From Ascaris suum (lineage: Eukaryota > Nematoda > Chromadorea > Rhabditida > Ascarididae), in the NCBI GenBank assembly GCA_013433145.1, contig CM024176.1:6558520-6622519 (forward strand): DNA of 64,000 nt, in the 5' to 3' direction. Below are positions 32,435 through 43,360 of the stretch, in pieces. Position 1 is the stretch's first letter. Every line of letters starts with the position of its first letter. A program made the translations under genes and the position numbers. The notes under the pieces were generated by a model. It did not search any database. It saw only the letters and a list, made by a program, of their open reading frames with translations, and was not told the origin of the DNA.

Positions 32435-35400
32435 GAGGTCGAGAGGAAGTTCATGCTCACAGTAGAAAGCACATCTCTTTAATAGCTCCTCCCAGAACGC
32501 ATCTCTTCTTCACAAGTGATGAATATTATTATAGTCGGCCTATGTTCGAGGCACCGTTTTGTTTGCTCTGTCGTCTTGGAAGGTGTTATACCAAATGAGG
32601 GATGGTAGTACTCTCGACGTTATATGTATTTATGGGTTTTAGAAAAGAAAAGCTGTTCTTTATTTTTTAAGCGTCGAATTAGCCATCAAAAGTTGGCAGC
32701 GATTTATTGGATGGTACTCATTAAAGCAATTTGCATGAGGTGAGTTTTATGCTGTCATGAGGTTTTCGAATTTGTCGCTAAAGTGTTTCAGTAGTGCTGA
32801 ACGAAATGATTTTACTTCCTCTTAAGGGTATCACATTGCGTTTTTTTATCAGCTAATTTTAATCGTTTCACACATAAAGTTCTTATTTTCATCGGTGTGT
32901 TGACTTTATATAGTCGATTGTTCGAGGGTAACGTTTTTTAGTCATTACACGGTCGAGCGTTTTTGAGAGAACGCTTTTTGAAGTTTTATCGAATTCTTTA
33001 ATTTTTAATTCGGGTTGTAGTTTTACGGGTTTTGCAGTGATGTGTTGGGTAGAGGTTTCCAGAAATTAGTGCTGCATACTTCGACGGCAGGAGGAAGGAG
33101 TAGGAAGAGAAGAGGGAAAGAGAGAAGCACTGTGTGCAGAGGTAAATGCATGACTTAAGAAAACGCAAACTGCAAAGCAGAACTTCAGGGATCATTCTTG
33201 AAAATTAGACACAGTATTTTGCGATCAAGATCTGAGAGTCCGATCTATCTTTGGCCAAGCCTGGCAGGTGTGACATAACGCAAAACTGTTTCGGCCGTCT
33301 GATACCGCACACTTAAGGGGAATGATGCAACGAGAAATATGATAGGCGTTCGTGCTTCAATTATTCATTCACGTTTATCTAACCCGGTTTATTTTTGTTG
33401 AATGTTATTGATCCTATGTTCATCTTGTTGCTATTACTCACTGTTCTAGCCATCAACCACTTCATGTTGTATCCCGCGTCTTTATCCGTCTGTCTGTGTA
33501 TGTATGCGTGCGTGTGCAATATCGCCGTCTTGCGTGCACTTGGCCCTTAGTAACTAGCGTATGGTTAGCGCGTTGTTTTAGGATGTCTGTACGTGTGGAG
33601 TAATGTTGCGACTGCTGTTTTTTTTTTCGTAAATAATAAAGTTGTTTTAAGTTCCACTGACCTGGCATTTTTTGGAACCGGAGGAAGGAGTAGTCATGAC
33701 TTTTAACTGCGCAGGTAGGGATCCGATTGCCATATTTAGATAGCAGTGCATCAAATTATGTAGGAGGGCGGTATTGAGTTTAACAACTAAGGTTGAAAGA
33801 ATTCATGCATTACAATTAGGATGTAGTCGGAAATAAACAGATTCTTGATCGATTTCTCGCAACTGGAAGGATGAATTTTAGATGCGGAGACATTGCAGCG
33901 AGTGGTGTCCTCATGATATTGCGCACCCAAAACAAATGCTTCCCGCTATTCTATTCGATTGCTGCAATGGCACCCTTGTTGGTTGTGGGCTTGTGACTCC
34001 CATAGAATTGTTGATAGGCGCGCCCATTCGTAGGTGTCTATTTGCTTCATTGATTTTAATTTAATAAAACATGGTGATCTAGGAGAGGTGTTGGTGGTTA
34101 TTAGTTGATTGCATAACGACTGAGTGCGAAATCGAGTCGCTAGGCTTGGGGTGAGCTTGTGTTGTGAACATCCTACGGTTGTGTAGGGCTGTTGCGGAAC
34201 GTGCAATTGAAGAGTTTAAAAAATCAGCATTTAGCAAAGCAGATGTTGATATTGTGTCGTAGTGGTTACAAGATTGAGTGAGTGCTCGCTCGTGAAGGCT
34301 AATGTAATGCGTGAAAGGCTCCATCGAAATGAAGCGCAAAAAATACGACGGGCACTGTGCGGCTGGTCTGAGAGAACGTGCCGTTGCTATGCAAAAATGC
34401 CAATAGCCGACAAACCAGCACACTCGATCGATTGCAGCTGACGTGCATTTGAGACGGAAAGAAGTGAGAAGAGATTGTCGAGGGTGAAGCTTCGTTTGCT
34501 TCTATGGGGACTAGCTGACGTCATACTACCAGCAGTGTTTTGAGGGAGCCTTAACGGCCTTGATGCTCAACTGAACATTCACTGCAGTATCGAATATCAC
34601 ATACTAAAGTTGATATCTATAGTGAAGGTTAGCAAAGTTCACATAGAGCATCTTCACTGGTGCATTTCATGCGCCAGATAAACATTTTCGAGTTTGCTAG
34701 TAAGTTGTATTTAATGCTGGGTTAAGTGGAACAAAACTGGCATTTCCCCTCGTCTATAAGCCTCTCTGTAAATGCCCCCATATGTCTGTCCGCCGTGAAA
34801 AGTTTTAACCTCTCCCCTCGGCCTTCCCTCCCGATTGTGAATGGAAGTTTTTATTGTACTCCTTACTTCCGAACGTACGTTCGTTTGTGGGAATAAGAAG
34901 TAATCCTCACATAAGTTTTCTCATGGCGATTTTGGAAAACTATAAATGCCATAAATAACGGGGCTCATATAAAAGACCCGTAGAATATGCACTGAGTGAG
35001 GAAAATCTGCGAGCAGTTGAAATGAGATGCATAAACATACACGATGATTTCATCGTAAACCACGTCACCTAAATATTCATTGAGCTTTCCTCATTAATGA
35101 CTCGGTGAAATTTACATAAAGCTTACACTACATTGACTACAAATTTTCCAACCATTATTGTCTTTGATGGCTGTTGGTGGAGTCGAGGTAGCTCATTAGT
35201 AGGGAGTTCATGCAAAAAATAAACAATGGCAGGTCCCAAGTTCGTCCTCACCTGCTAGCGGAGTTTTCGTTGGCCATCAAAAAAGCCGCTTACATAGCGA
35301 CGAAAGAAGTGTTTATGCTCTCTTCTCATAAAACTGTTGAGGAGGACTACATTCATCCCACAGTTAGTTAAACGATTGCACGACTGAAAATAAAAAAGAT

Positions 35401-36806
35401 TGCATTGCACGACTCGATCAAGGTTTTCCTAGATGAAAGAGAGATGCAATAGTTTTGAGCTAGCAAAGGGAATTGTTCAACAGGTTTCTTCTATTCTCTT
35501 ATGTTTCTCGGGTAATTTGATAGGGCAGCGCTGAGGGAATTGATATAAAGTATTGAGCACCATTGATTCGTCATTACATTCTGTAGCCTACCGTAATTCA
35601 TAAAACTCTTCCTAGTTATATTTGTGTACTGATGCAGTCGTGCGCTTACTCGAACACCCTTCACAGTAAAAGTTGTTTTGCTCGTTCGAGTATGTCAGCA
35701 TCCAATGTTTTACACCCCAACTCTAGGCATTTTTGATCTTTACGTTGTTGCGTGATCGTTAATGCAAAAGAAGAAAAAAAACTTGAAGATATTGCTTATT
35801 ATTATAGAGGTAGCAGTATCAAGTGCAAGTCTTCTGACATTTAAATATTTTTCTCACGAAGTCATCTGTAACAACATTTCGGTCACTTCCACAATCCCAT
35901 TGTCTCATCCCATCGCTTCGATCCAATGCAGTTCAAGAGCTCCACAAACCCGATCTACTGAAATCAGCGTCGGTGTTCATGAGAGAGGCAAGGATATGAA
36001 CAATGGTAGTGAGTAGGGAAAAATAACGGTGACGAGGAATATGCGGATTTTAAAAGCTAAAAATGTGCAATGTGGCAATAACGATAAAGATGAAGAACTA
36101 AGGAATAAGAAGTAAAGCAAAGCAAAGGACCGCGAACGCCCTTCAGCTTGGCTGACGAGGGCGAGAAAACTATTCATATATGCAGGATAATTTGTAAAGA
36201 TTATTCGAAAAACAATTTCTGTATTCCTATACTTTAAGTGAACTTTTAAACTTGTGCTGCTTGTGTTATGCAGATTTCCGCGATGTTTTTTCCTCTCTTG
36301 TAAAGTCCCAATTCGAGTGAAAATTGCCAAGAGAATATAGCCGATCTGTGCACCCTAGCTGGTATAGATCGCATTGGCATTGCATGCTAACCGCCATTAT
36401 TATTTAAGGTCGTTTCGACAAGATTTCGTTACTCATCATACATAGATCACGTGTATTTACCGTTGCGTGTTATCGAGCATCAACTTAAAGCTTTCAAGCG
36501 TCGAATTTCTAGGTGCATGTAAATTCCTTCCAATTTGCTTATCCAAATTAGATTGACGGTGGGGTGATCCACGAAACTGCTATTTGTTACTGCTTCTTTC
36601 ACAGCGAGTCGACGTGCTCGCTTTTTTCTTTGACTCGTCAATGGCTGGGCAGGTACTTTTTAAATATGCGTCCCACCGCGGCGAACGAAGGTGTATGTGC
36701 ATAATCACGGGGAAGTGTTCAGATTTTTCCATGTGTGCATCAGGGATTCAAACATGTCAACCTACTCCTTGGTTATTTTTTGATAATCTGGTGTCACAAG
36801 CCCATC
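32435..36806. other. E2 3' flank and intergenic DNA
   Basis: The first 1.2 kb may be 3' UTR. Beyond that there is no supported exon on either strand. A partial tRNA-like segment at 35182-35260 was examined and rejected. Confidence 0.55.
33635..33640 (+). terminator. Possible distal poly(A) signal for the E2 gene
   Basis: AATAAA follows a T-run about 1.2 kb after the E2 stop. I saw no closer canonical hexamer on this strand. A 3' UTR this long is unusual in nematodes, so the link to the gene is weak. Confidence 0.25.
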
Positions 36807-36887
36807 GGACCATCAGGACCTCACTGTCCAGGACTTCCGACGACGTCCAGCCCCTCAAAAAAGCCAGGCAACTGATGAGCACCCCGC
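36807..36887 (+). pseudogene. Cuticle-collagen-like Gly-X-Y relic
   Basis: One frame reads GPSGPHCPGLP and, after a degenerate stretch, KKPGN, two stops and AP. The stops TGATGA lie where GATGGA (Asp-Gly) would complete KPGNDGAP, a common nematode cuticle-collagen pattern, and the GGA CCA codons are typical of those genes. The repeat is short and interrupted, with no terminal Cys clusters in frame, so it is a fragment at best. The similarity is from memory. Confidence 0.35.
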
Positions 36888-39478
36888 AGAACGTGCAAAT
36901 TTTTTGGCTTGTCAAGCGAATAAGACGGTGATCATTGGATGAAGTCTCAGTTAATTTCACTGCTAATGCAGATAAGAGCAAACAGTGCAGTTAAATGTGT
37001 ACTATGCGAATGAGTCGCGATTGCGCGCGAATGCAAAGAAAATAAAGAGGTTGCTGACCAGCAGCTCAGAAAGGTAGTTCAACAAGATATACCAAAGTTG
37101 CAGTGCAAACAAGCGGCGGGCCCTAAGTTGCCGCAAGCTCAACTCAGTCAAAAAGCAGGGCTTATAAACGCATCCAAAGGTTCGGCGTCTATTAAGCCGT
37201 GGTTTCGACTGCCGGAAAGGGATTTCGTTCTTTGTGATTGTATTTCACCGCCTATGGGTTGATAATATAACATCAACGTAGTTTTTTTTTTTGTTCGATA
37301 ATAATAGTCTAGCGTGAGGTCGTTCAACGCTGATGTTGAAGCTGTCTTTGCGCGAGTGATATCAGATATTAACAGCTTCCGTTGTGTGAACTCCTTTAGG
37401 CATCATTGTTTGCTACTGTTTATGTGCGCGTGTACTTCATCGTTGTCATTGCATGCTAATGCTGGGCGTTTTGTTTGCGACGGTGTGCGCTGTTGTGGTT
37501 GGGCCGAAGTGATGTCTGCTAGGTGCGTGCTTACCATCGTTTCTAATCTCTAAATGTTATAATAAACGTTTGATTACGCAAGACTGAGGAGTGCCTGCAA
37601 GGCAGCGCCAAGGTGCAAACAAGAATTCTGTGCACGGCTGAATACGATATTGGTTTTGGAAGACGAGCCCCCACAAGATTATATGGTGTTGGGTAACTGG
37701 CGGAGGCGAAAGGTGGTCATTGGTGCACGGGAGCGCCATCATTTGGAACAGCGCGAACCCTAGTCGATCGCCGACGGGAGTCCAGTGGACGTGATCGTCG
37801 TCTCCAGCGGTAGCCGTAGACTCGTCAGCGCCCCCTAAGCGATGGAGAAAGATCGATGGTGGGTCGGGAGCATGGCACATCAGCTCGGGTGTGACAGCGA
37901 CAGACAGCAGGGGACGAGCAACAGCACAGTCGACATCGGGCAACAGTGATGTAAACCTTGTTTTCAAAAGGATCTGGAACTATTTTTGTTCATTTTCATT
38001 GTCCGTTCGCGAACCTTTGAAGGCGTACAAACCTTTCTGTTGTCCTCCGTAATAGGGGTCAATGTATCATCGAATAACCATTTTAAGCACAGAAATGAAA
38101 AAAACTGGAAAAAAACGGTCGAAGCAGAGAAATTTTGGTTGTAAAGCCGTCCGCATTTTTGTGGGACAATAATATTCCAATAATACCGACAGATGTGGAA
38201 AAACTGTGCAGCACCGACCTTAGCCTGAGCGATCCCTAAATGTGTGATCCTTAATGTGATCCTGTGATCCCCATAAATGGTGACGGATCCCTAAATGTTG
38301 CCTTCTTTACCTTAATAAGTGTGTTATGATATTTAAATTTAAATTGTAACACAAAGAGCAAAAATTTCCTGCAATCAGCAATGATCGTCTCTCTTTTTGC
38401 ACACAAGGCGATTTCGCTGTAACCCCTTCCTCTCAGCCTCTTCATAAAAATCTGATGAAAGCAGTGATACATTGATAGTTTCATTTGGGTGAATGAACAG
38501 TAAAAGCCACAACGATGGATGCAAACGCTCCTATTTATTCTTCATCTTCCCCATCCTCTTCAAATTCATCGATGATAATTCGTATAACGCCGGAAATTTT
38601 AAAAAAAGCTGTCGAGAAAGGCAACAACATCACAAGTTCTCAATCCCTTCAATATCTGATAGAAAGTGGTCGTGAAATCTGACGGAAGCAAACCTTCATG
38701 CAGCACAATTTCAGCAGTACAGTGCGTTCACTTCCTGCACTCCCCTCAGACTTTATTGCCTCTCGTATTTCCTGTCGCCTATTATTTTTCAATATTTTAG
38801 CAGAAGGTGCCACCTCATCCTCAAACATTACGTTAAAAAGATTCATAAATGTTTTGCACATATGTGGATACCTCTCTGAAGGCGGGTCGACAACGACGGA
38901 AAAGGAGACGGGGAGTATAAGTGGAATAATTTTTAAAATTTGCAGAAAAAAACTGCAGAAGGCGCGAAAAAAGTTACAGGTGGACTCACAGAATATCGAT
39001 ATGGTTGAAAGCTGACGGAGCCGCTACTGAAACGATTACGCGAACATAGGGTTCATATGAACCTTTAGGCTGCAAACATGACAACCTACTCCTCGTGCAC
39101 AACAGGCAGCAACCTGATATGAAGACAGGCCGAATGCGACCCCGCTTGAATGCTCGAGGGCAGAAGGATTTGCAGATCGGGGCGAAAATGGTTCGAGGGT
39201 GAAGTAGAAAGCAGCGGCAATCCGAGAGGCGATTCGCAATATCACATCATCAAACGAAGCAGCCGTTTAAACGTGAATGTCGTTCAAAAATAAAACGCAT
39301 GGGAGGATGTGGTATGGAAAAATGTGTATAAAAAGATGTGCTGTGAAAAGGTGTGCCATAAATGAGCCTGCTGAACTTAACTTCTTCTTGGTCGAAAATT
39401 CTTATTTTCGACACAAAAATTTTCGTAGCTTATTTTCAATCGAGACGAAAATTCCACTCAGCATAATATTTATTTCAG
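36888..39478. other. No supported gene
   Basis: This should hold the 5' exons of the basic-protein gene. A GC-richer block at 37,560-37,970 carries a 136-codon minus-strand open frame of unknown status. AATAAA at 37,560-37,565 (plus) has no convincing gene before it. Confidence 0.5.
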
Positions 39479-42400
39479 GCGGTGGTGGATGAACGACGTT
39501 TCGAGTTATGTGAAAATGAAATTGACAACACGCAGAAAAGCAACTATGAGGCACAAGATGATCGCAAAGCAATGTCTAGTATAAAATCGAATGAATTGAA
39601 GGAAGAGCACAGTGGGGGCAATATCGAAAGCTCTTCACAGCGAATCGTTTCCAATAACAGTAAACCCTCGGACGATGCGGATTCTCGTGAAACAAACGAG
39701 AGTTCGACTTCGATAGAAGTTCTAGCAGAAAGGAAACAGAAAAGACATGGACGTAAGTACATAATAACAATATCCTGTCTGAGTGGACCTTTGGAGGAGA
39801 GAGTCTTCGACAGAGTTTCCTCCTTTCACAATCGTTTAATTTTTATAGCGCTCGTGATAAAAAAAGTTACACTCTGAGAAAAAAGAGGGGGAAAATTGAT
39901 GAGAAAAGTTTTCAGCACCTTTTTCCAAATTTTGGCAGGAACTGGATAGTCGACTCCAGTAATCTTATCAGCTCCCGTCTCCACAAAGACAATACTACGA
40001 AAAAGTTGCATCTATAGGAACAAGCGGAAAAGAGTGGATTTCGAAGAAAATCCGTCCGGTTTCTCTTCTTTATTCTTCAACCTGAGCCAGTGAGGGAGTC
40101 AGTTGTCCGCTGCCGAACATTTTTAAATTGACTACATAGCGATTATGGTCTATGGCATGGACATGACTATCAGTGATGCTTGCAGTCATTTGCCTTAACA
40201 ATCTTGTTGAATGTCAGCCCCCAGCAACTCACCTATAGAGTTTTTCGGGAGAGAAGTTATGGTTTGAGTGTTATTGTAAAGTTCTTGCTTCCCGCTGATT
40301 TCTGCTTCTGTCATAACCTCGGTTGAGAACAACAAGAAGGAGGGGGGGAGGGGGGGGGGGGGGAGGAGGAGAGCCGTGTGAGGTATTCCGGTGGGTAATT
40401 TGTGCGGTAAGTGATAAAGGACTGCTAATATGCGAGCATTTCGGCACGTTGAATGTGTCAGCTTTGTTCCTAATTCACTAAAACTCCTTCCCTAGTCCGT
40501 TGCAGCAAAGCAAGGGATCACAGTAGAGGGCCTGCTGGGCCTCAAAGAAAGTGCTGAATGGTCGAATGCGGAAGGCGCAGATATCCTTCAACAAGCAGTC
40601 TCGTTGAGCAGCAAAAAGACTCGGAAAGGGCGAAAGTCCATTACTACGAAGCAGGCTCTAACGAAGCCAACAGATAAAGTAGCAGTACGACCTGATCCAT
40701 ACAACAGCACATATGAGCTAAACAAGGAGGTATCGACAGGCATCACAGTACGACAGCCCATTACTCCTGTCGTGTCTGTCGAGGGGGATGAAATTGTGCT
40801 GAGGGTATGAACTTTGCGCTTCTCTACTCTAGGTTTCCCCTTATGACGAGATGACATGAGTCCTGTATACGGATCTATCCAAAGTTACAGTAGGTTACCG
40901 CCATTAGGAGCAACAAGCAAACAAAGCTATCCAGCTTTTATGATGCTCTATACATTTTAGAAATAGGAAAGGACTGGATAGAAAAAAGAGCCGCAATATT
41001 TTGAGAGTACGATGAAAAAATATTCATACAACCGTTAGTGGACGATTCTCCTTAATGGGCAAACTCAAGAAGATGGGGTTGCATCGTTAGTTGCCCAGTC
41101 CAGTCTTCAAGATCAGACCATTATTCTGGAAACAACGAGGGTAGCCGTGCTAAAACGATCTGAATCCACGAGTAGTAAAATGGTACGGTTAAAGTGAAAT
41201 GAAAATTCTCTTAATTTTCTCGTGTTTCTTTGATGAAGTGTTTGTCACTTGTTCCCAGTGTACTCGGCACAGCCTTCCTAGCCGGATTCGATAGCGTCTT
41301 TCATCTAGTGAAATACAAGATTCACGTAATATTGTTAGCAGTCTGCATCGAAGTGAGGCTGAGGGAATGAGCTTGAATCGACTCTTGACATTCCATCAGA
41401 ATTGTTGTCATTTACAGTTCTCCTCTAAAGCGTCTTTCCTCACCCTCAGGACTGTTTTCTCTCCTTGGCCATATGCACTGAAAGTCGACGATCGTCTCGC
41501 TTCGAATTTTCTGTCCAGCATTTGAAAAATATTACTAAGATTTTCAGATTCCAGTACGAGTCGAACAGCGCGTCAGCCATCTCGAACGTCAGCTGAGGCA
41601 ACCCGGCCAGGTGCGTTACTTTCGCCTTTCCTGTAGATAATTTAGAATCTAGAACTCGCTCATGAAAAACTGTTGCTTTTGTTTTAAGAGAACAATAAAG
41701 TAGCTGAAGAGGTAAACTTCAGTCGTGAAAAAGAAGAGCAATTCGTGCGGTCGTTCATTCCTATTACGTGTGAGTGTACTTAGGCAGGATGGGTTGTTCA
41801 CCACTAAGGCGGTGAACAATGAAGGGGTACATACTGTCTTTTTATAAATAGTGCCCCTTTGTTACGTGTAACAAATGTTGTGTTGATGAGTTAAATTGAG
41901 CAGTTGCAGCAAATAGCATTTTGTGTGCTAATTGTGCGGACCATTGCAGCGAGTATTCCCTAACCTCAATTTCATCCTCGGAAAATTGTAAGAGCATGGG
42001 TCCCTTATGCTATCAGAAATGTGGAGCGGGCTGGTTGTACTATACTTGCAGTAAGGGACAGCTGGCATGACATGCTCAATGAGGTGGAGATGACCCCATA
42101 AATCCATCTCCTGAGGTATTCAGTTGACTTTAACAAATGAAAGTATTTTATGAAGAGGACGAAATCCGCCCCCACCACCCTCACTCCACTCCTAGATTGA
42201 GCCACTGGCATGCCTTCGTACCAGACAAAAATATGTATTGCTGTTTTATGCAGCCATTTTTTGGGATCTCACCAATATGCGTGAACTTAAGTCCTTTGTG
42301 ACGAAAATGCCACGAGTCGGCATTCAGGTATAGGAAAATGCAAAACGAATTTATCAGACAGTATAGGGAGCAATTTCCTGTCATAACTACTGCCTTAACC

Positions 42401-43336
42401 GGATTTCTTGGTCAATTCAACGCATTTGGTTTGTCATGGCTTCAGGATTCTAATAATATCATGATATTTTTGTCTGTCTGTTCATCCAGAAGTTTCATCT
42501 TTATACTCGAGAATAGGAAAAGCTGCGGTGATGGAATTTATTATGAATGGTTACGCCGGCAATGCAATCTATAAATTCTTTCGAGGGATTGCCAACTATA
42601 TGATTAAATATTTATGTAGCTGAATTGGCCTAAATAGTGATCAGTACTGTGAATGACGCATTCGCTTCATCCGTCATGACGTACCTTTTGTCTCTATAAA
42701 GAAAGAGTTCTTAGTGATCGTATGATAATCCACAATTTTGAAACTTTCCCATGGCGTAATAACTTCCATGCTATCTGTTTTCAGGAAGCGAATTATAAAC
42801 GAGATGCCATAAAAAAGCTCGCTTCGAGGCGGAATCGCATTGCGAGGAACAAGAATCACAAGTCATCTAACTGCTTTACGGGAGACGAAGGCGGCATTCC
42901 AGTGTGCGAGGGAGCATCGCACAAGAAGCGTTGCCGAATTCATGGAAAACGAGTGAAAGTGATACGCTCGAAACATCACAGGCGCTCTAAGTCGGCTCCA
43001 TATAAATTGAATGCTGCAGTCAACAAGGATCAGCTGCGTGAAAATCAGGTCCGCAAAAGCAGACATTTAGGCAAACACCGGAAAATATCATCTACAAATG
43101 CAGAAAGGTTGAACAGTATATCTGGGGGCCATTCATGTGAATGTGTTGACGGAAGTCTGGTCGATGAGCGTCGAAGTCGACGTTACCTTGCATTAGGACA
43201 AGATCAACGTTTCGAATATGTGCAGCAGCCAAAATCGAAAGTCCGAATGCCAATCAACCTCGTGCCACGTAGGAGTGCACAAAAATCATGCCATCTCCAT
43301 CGTGTACGTAGCAACCATAAACGAGCCTCCCGATGA
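39479..43336 (+). CDS. Unrecognised basic protein, four 3' exons
   Basis: Exons 39479-39752, 40506-40804, 41548-41610 and 42785-43336 (TGA) join in phase and give 395 residues. I do not recognise the family. The first part (to about 92) is acidic, Ser/Asn-rich and looks disordered. The middle holds a more ordered stretch (KQGITVEGLLGLKESAEW) and a short predicted helix (VEQRVSHLERQLRQ) before exon 4. The last 183 residues are rich in Arg, Lys and His with scattered Cys, for example SHKKRCRIHGKRVKV. Strong donors (GTAAGT, GTGCGT) and TTTTCAG acceptors, plus a poly(A) signal 18 nt after the stop, support a real transcript. The second acceptor was set at 40505 because only that site restores phase. 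The 5' end is missing; 38698-38981 could supply an earlier exon, since it ends in phase 0 before GTGGAC, but this is weak. A nucleic-acid-binding role would be a guess from charge alone. Confidence 0.6.
40341..40366 (+). repeat. Poly-G tract in the basic-protein gene intron
   Basis: GGAGGGGGGGA followed by 13 G, then AGGAGG. It lies between exons 1 and 2 of the unrecognised gene. Confidence 0.9.
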
Positions 43337-43354
43337 GTCGTGACTAACAAACAA

Positions 43355-43360
43355 AATAAA
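43355..43360 (+). terminator. Poly(A) signal of the basic-protein gene
   Basis: AATAAA lies 18 nt after the TGA at 43334-43336. This implies a very short 3' UTR, which is common in nematodes, and it supports the chosen stop. Confidence 0.65.

Noticed and set aside
35182..35260. tRNA-like segment (TAGCTCATTAGTAGGGAG, then GGTCCCAAGTTC)
   Set aside because: An A-box-like D arm is present, but there is no matching acceptor stem, the anticodon stem fails and the T loop is too long. At most it is a tRNA-derived fragment.
42005..42211. Minus-strand 68-codon frame in the basic-protein gene intron
   Set aside because: It may belong to a dispersed repeat, but no domain or terminal structure could be seen.
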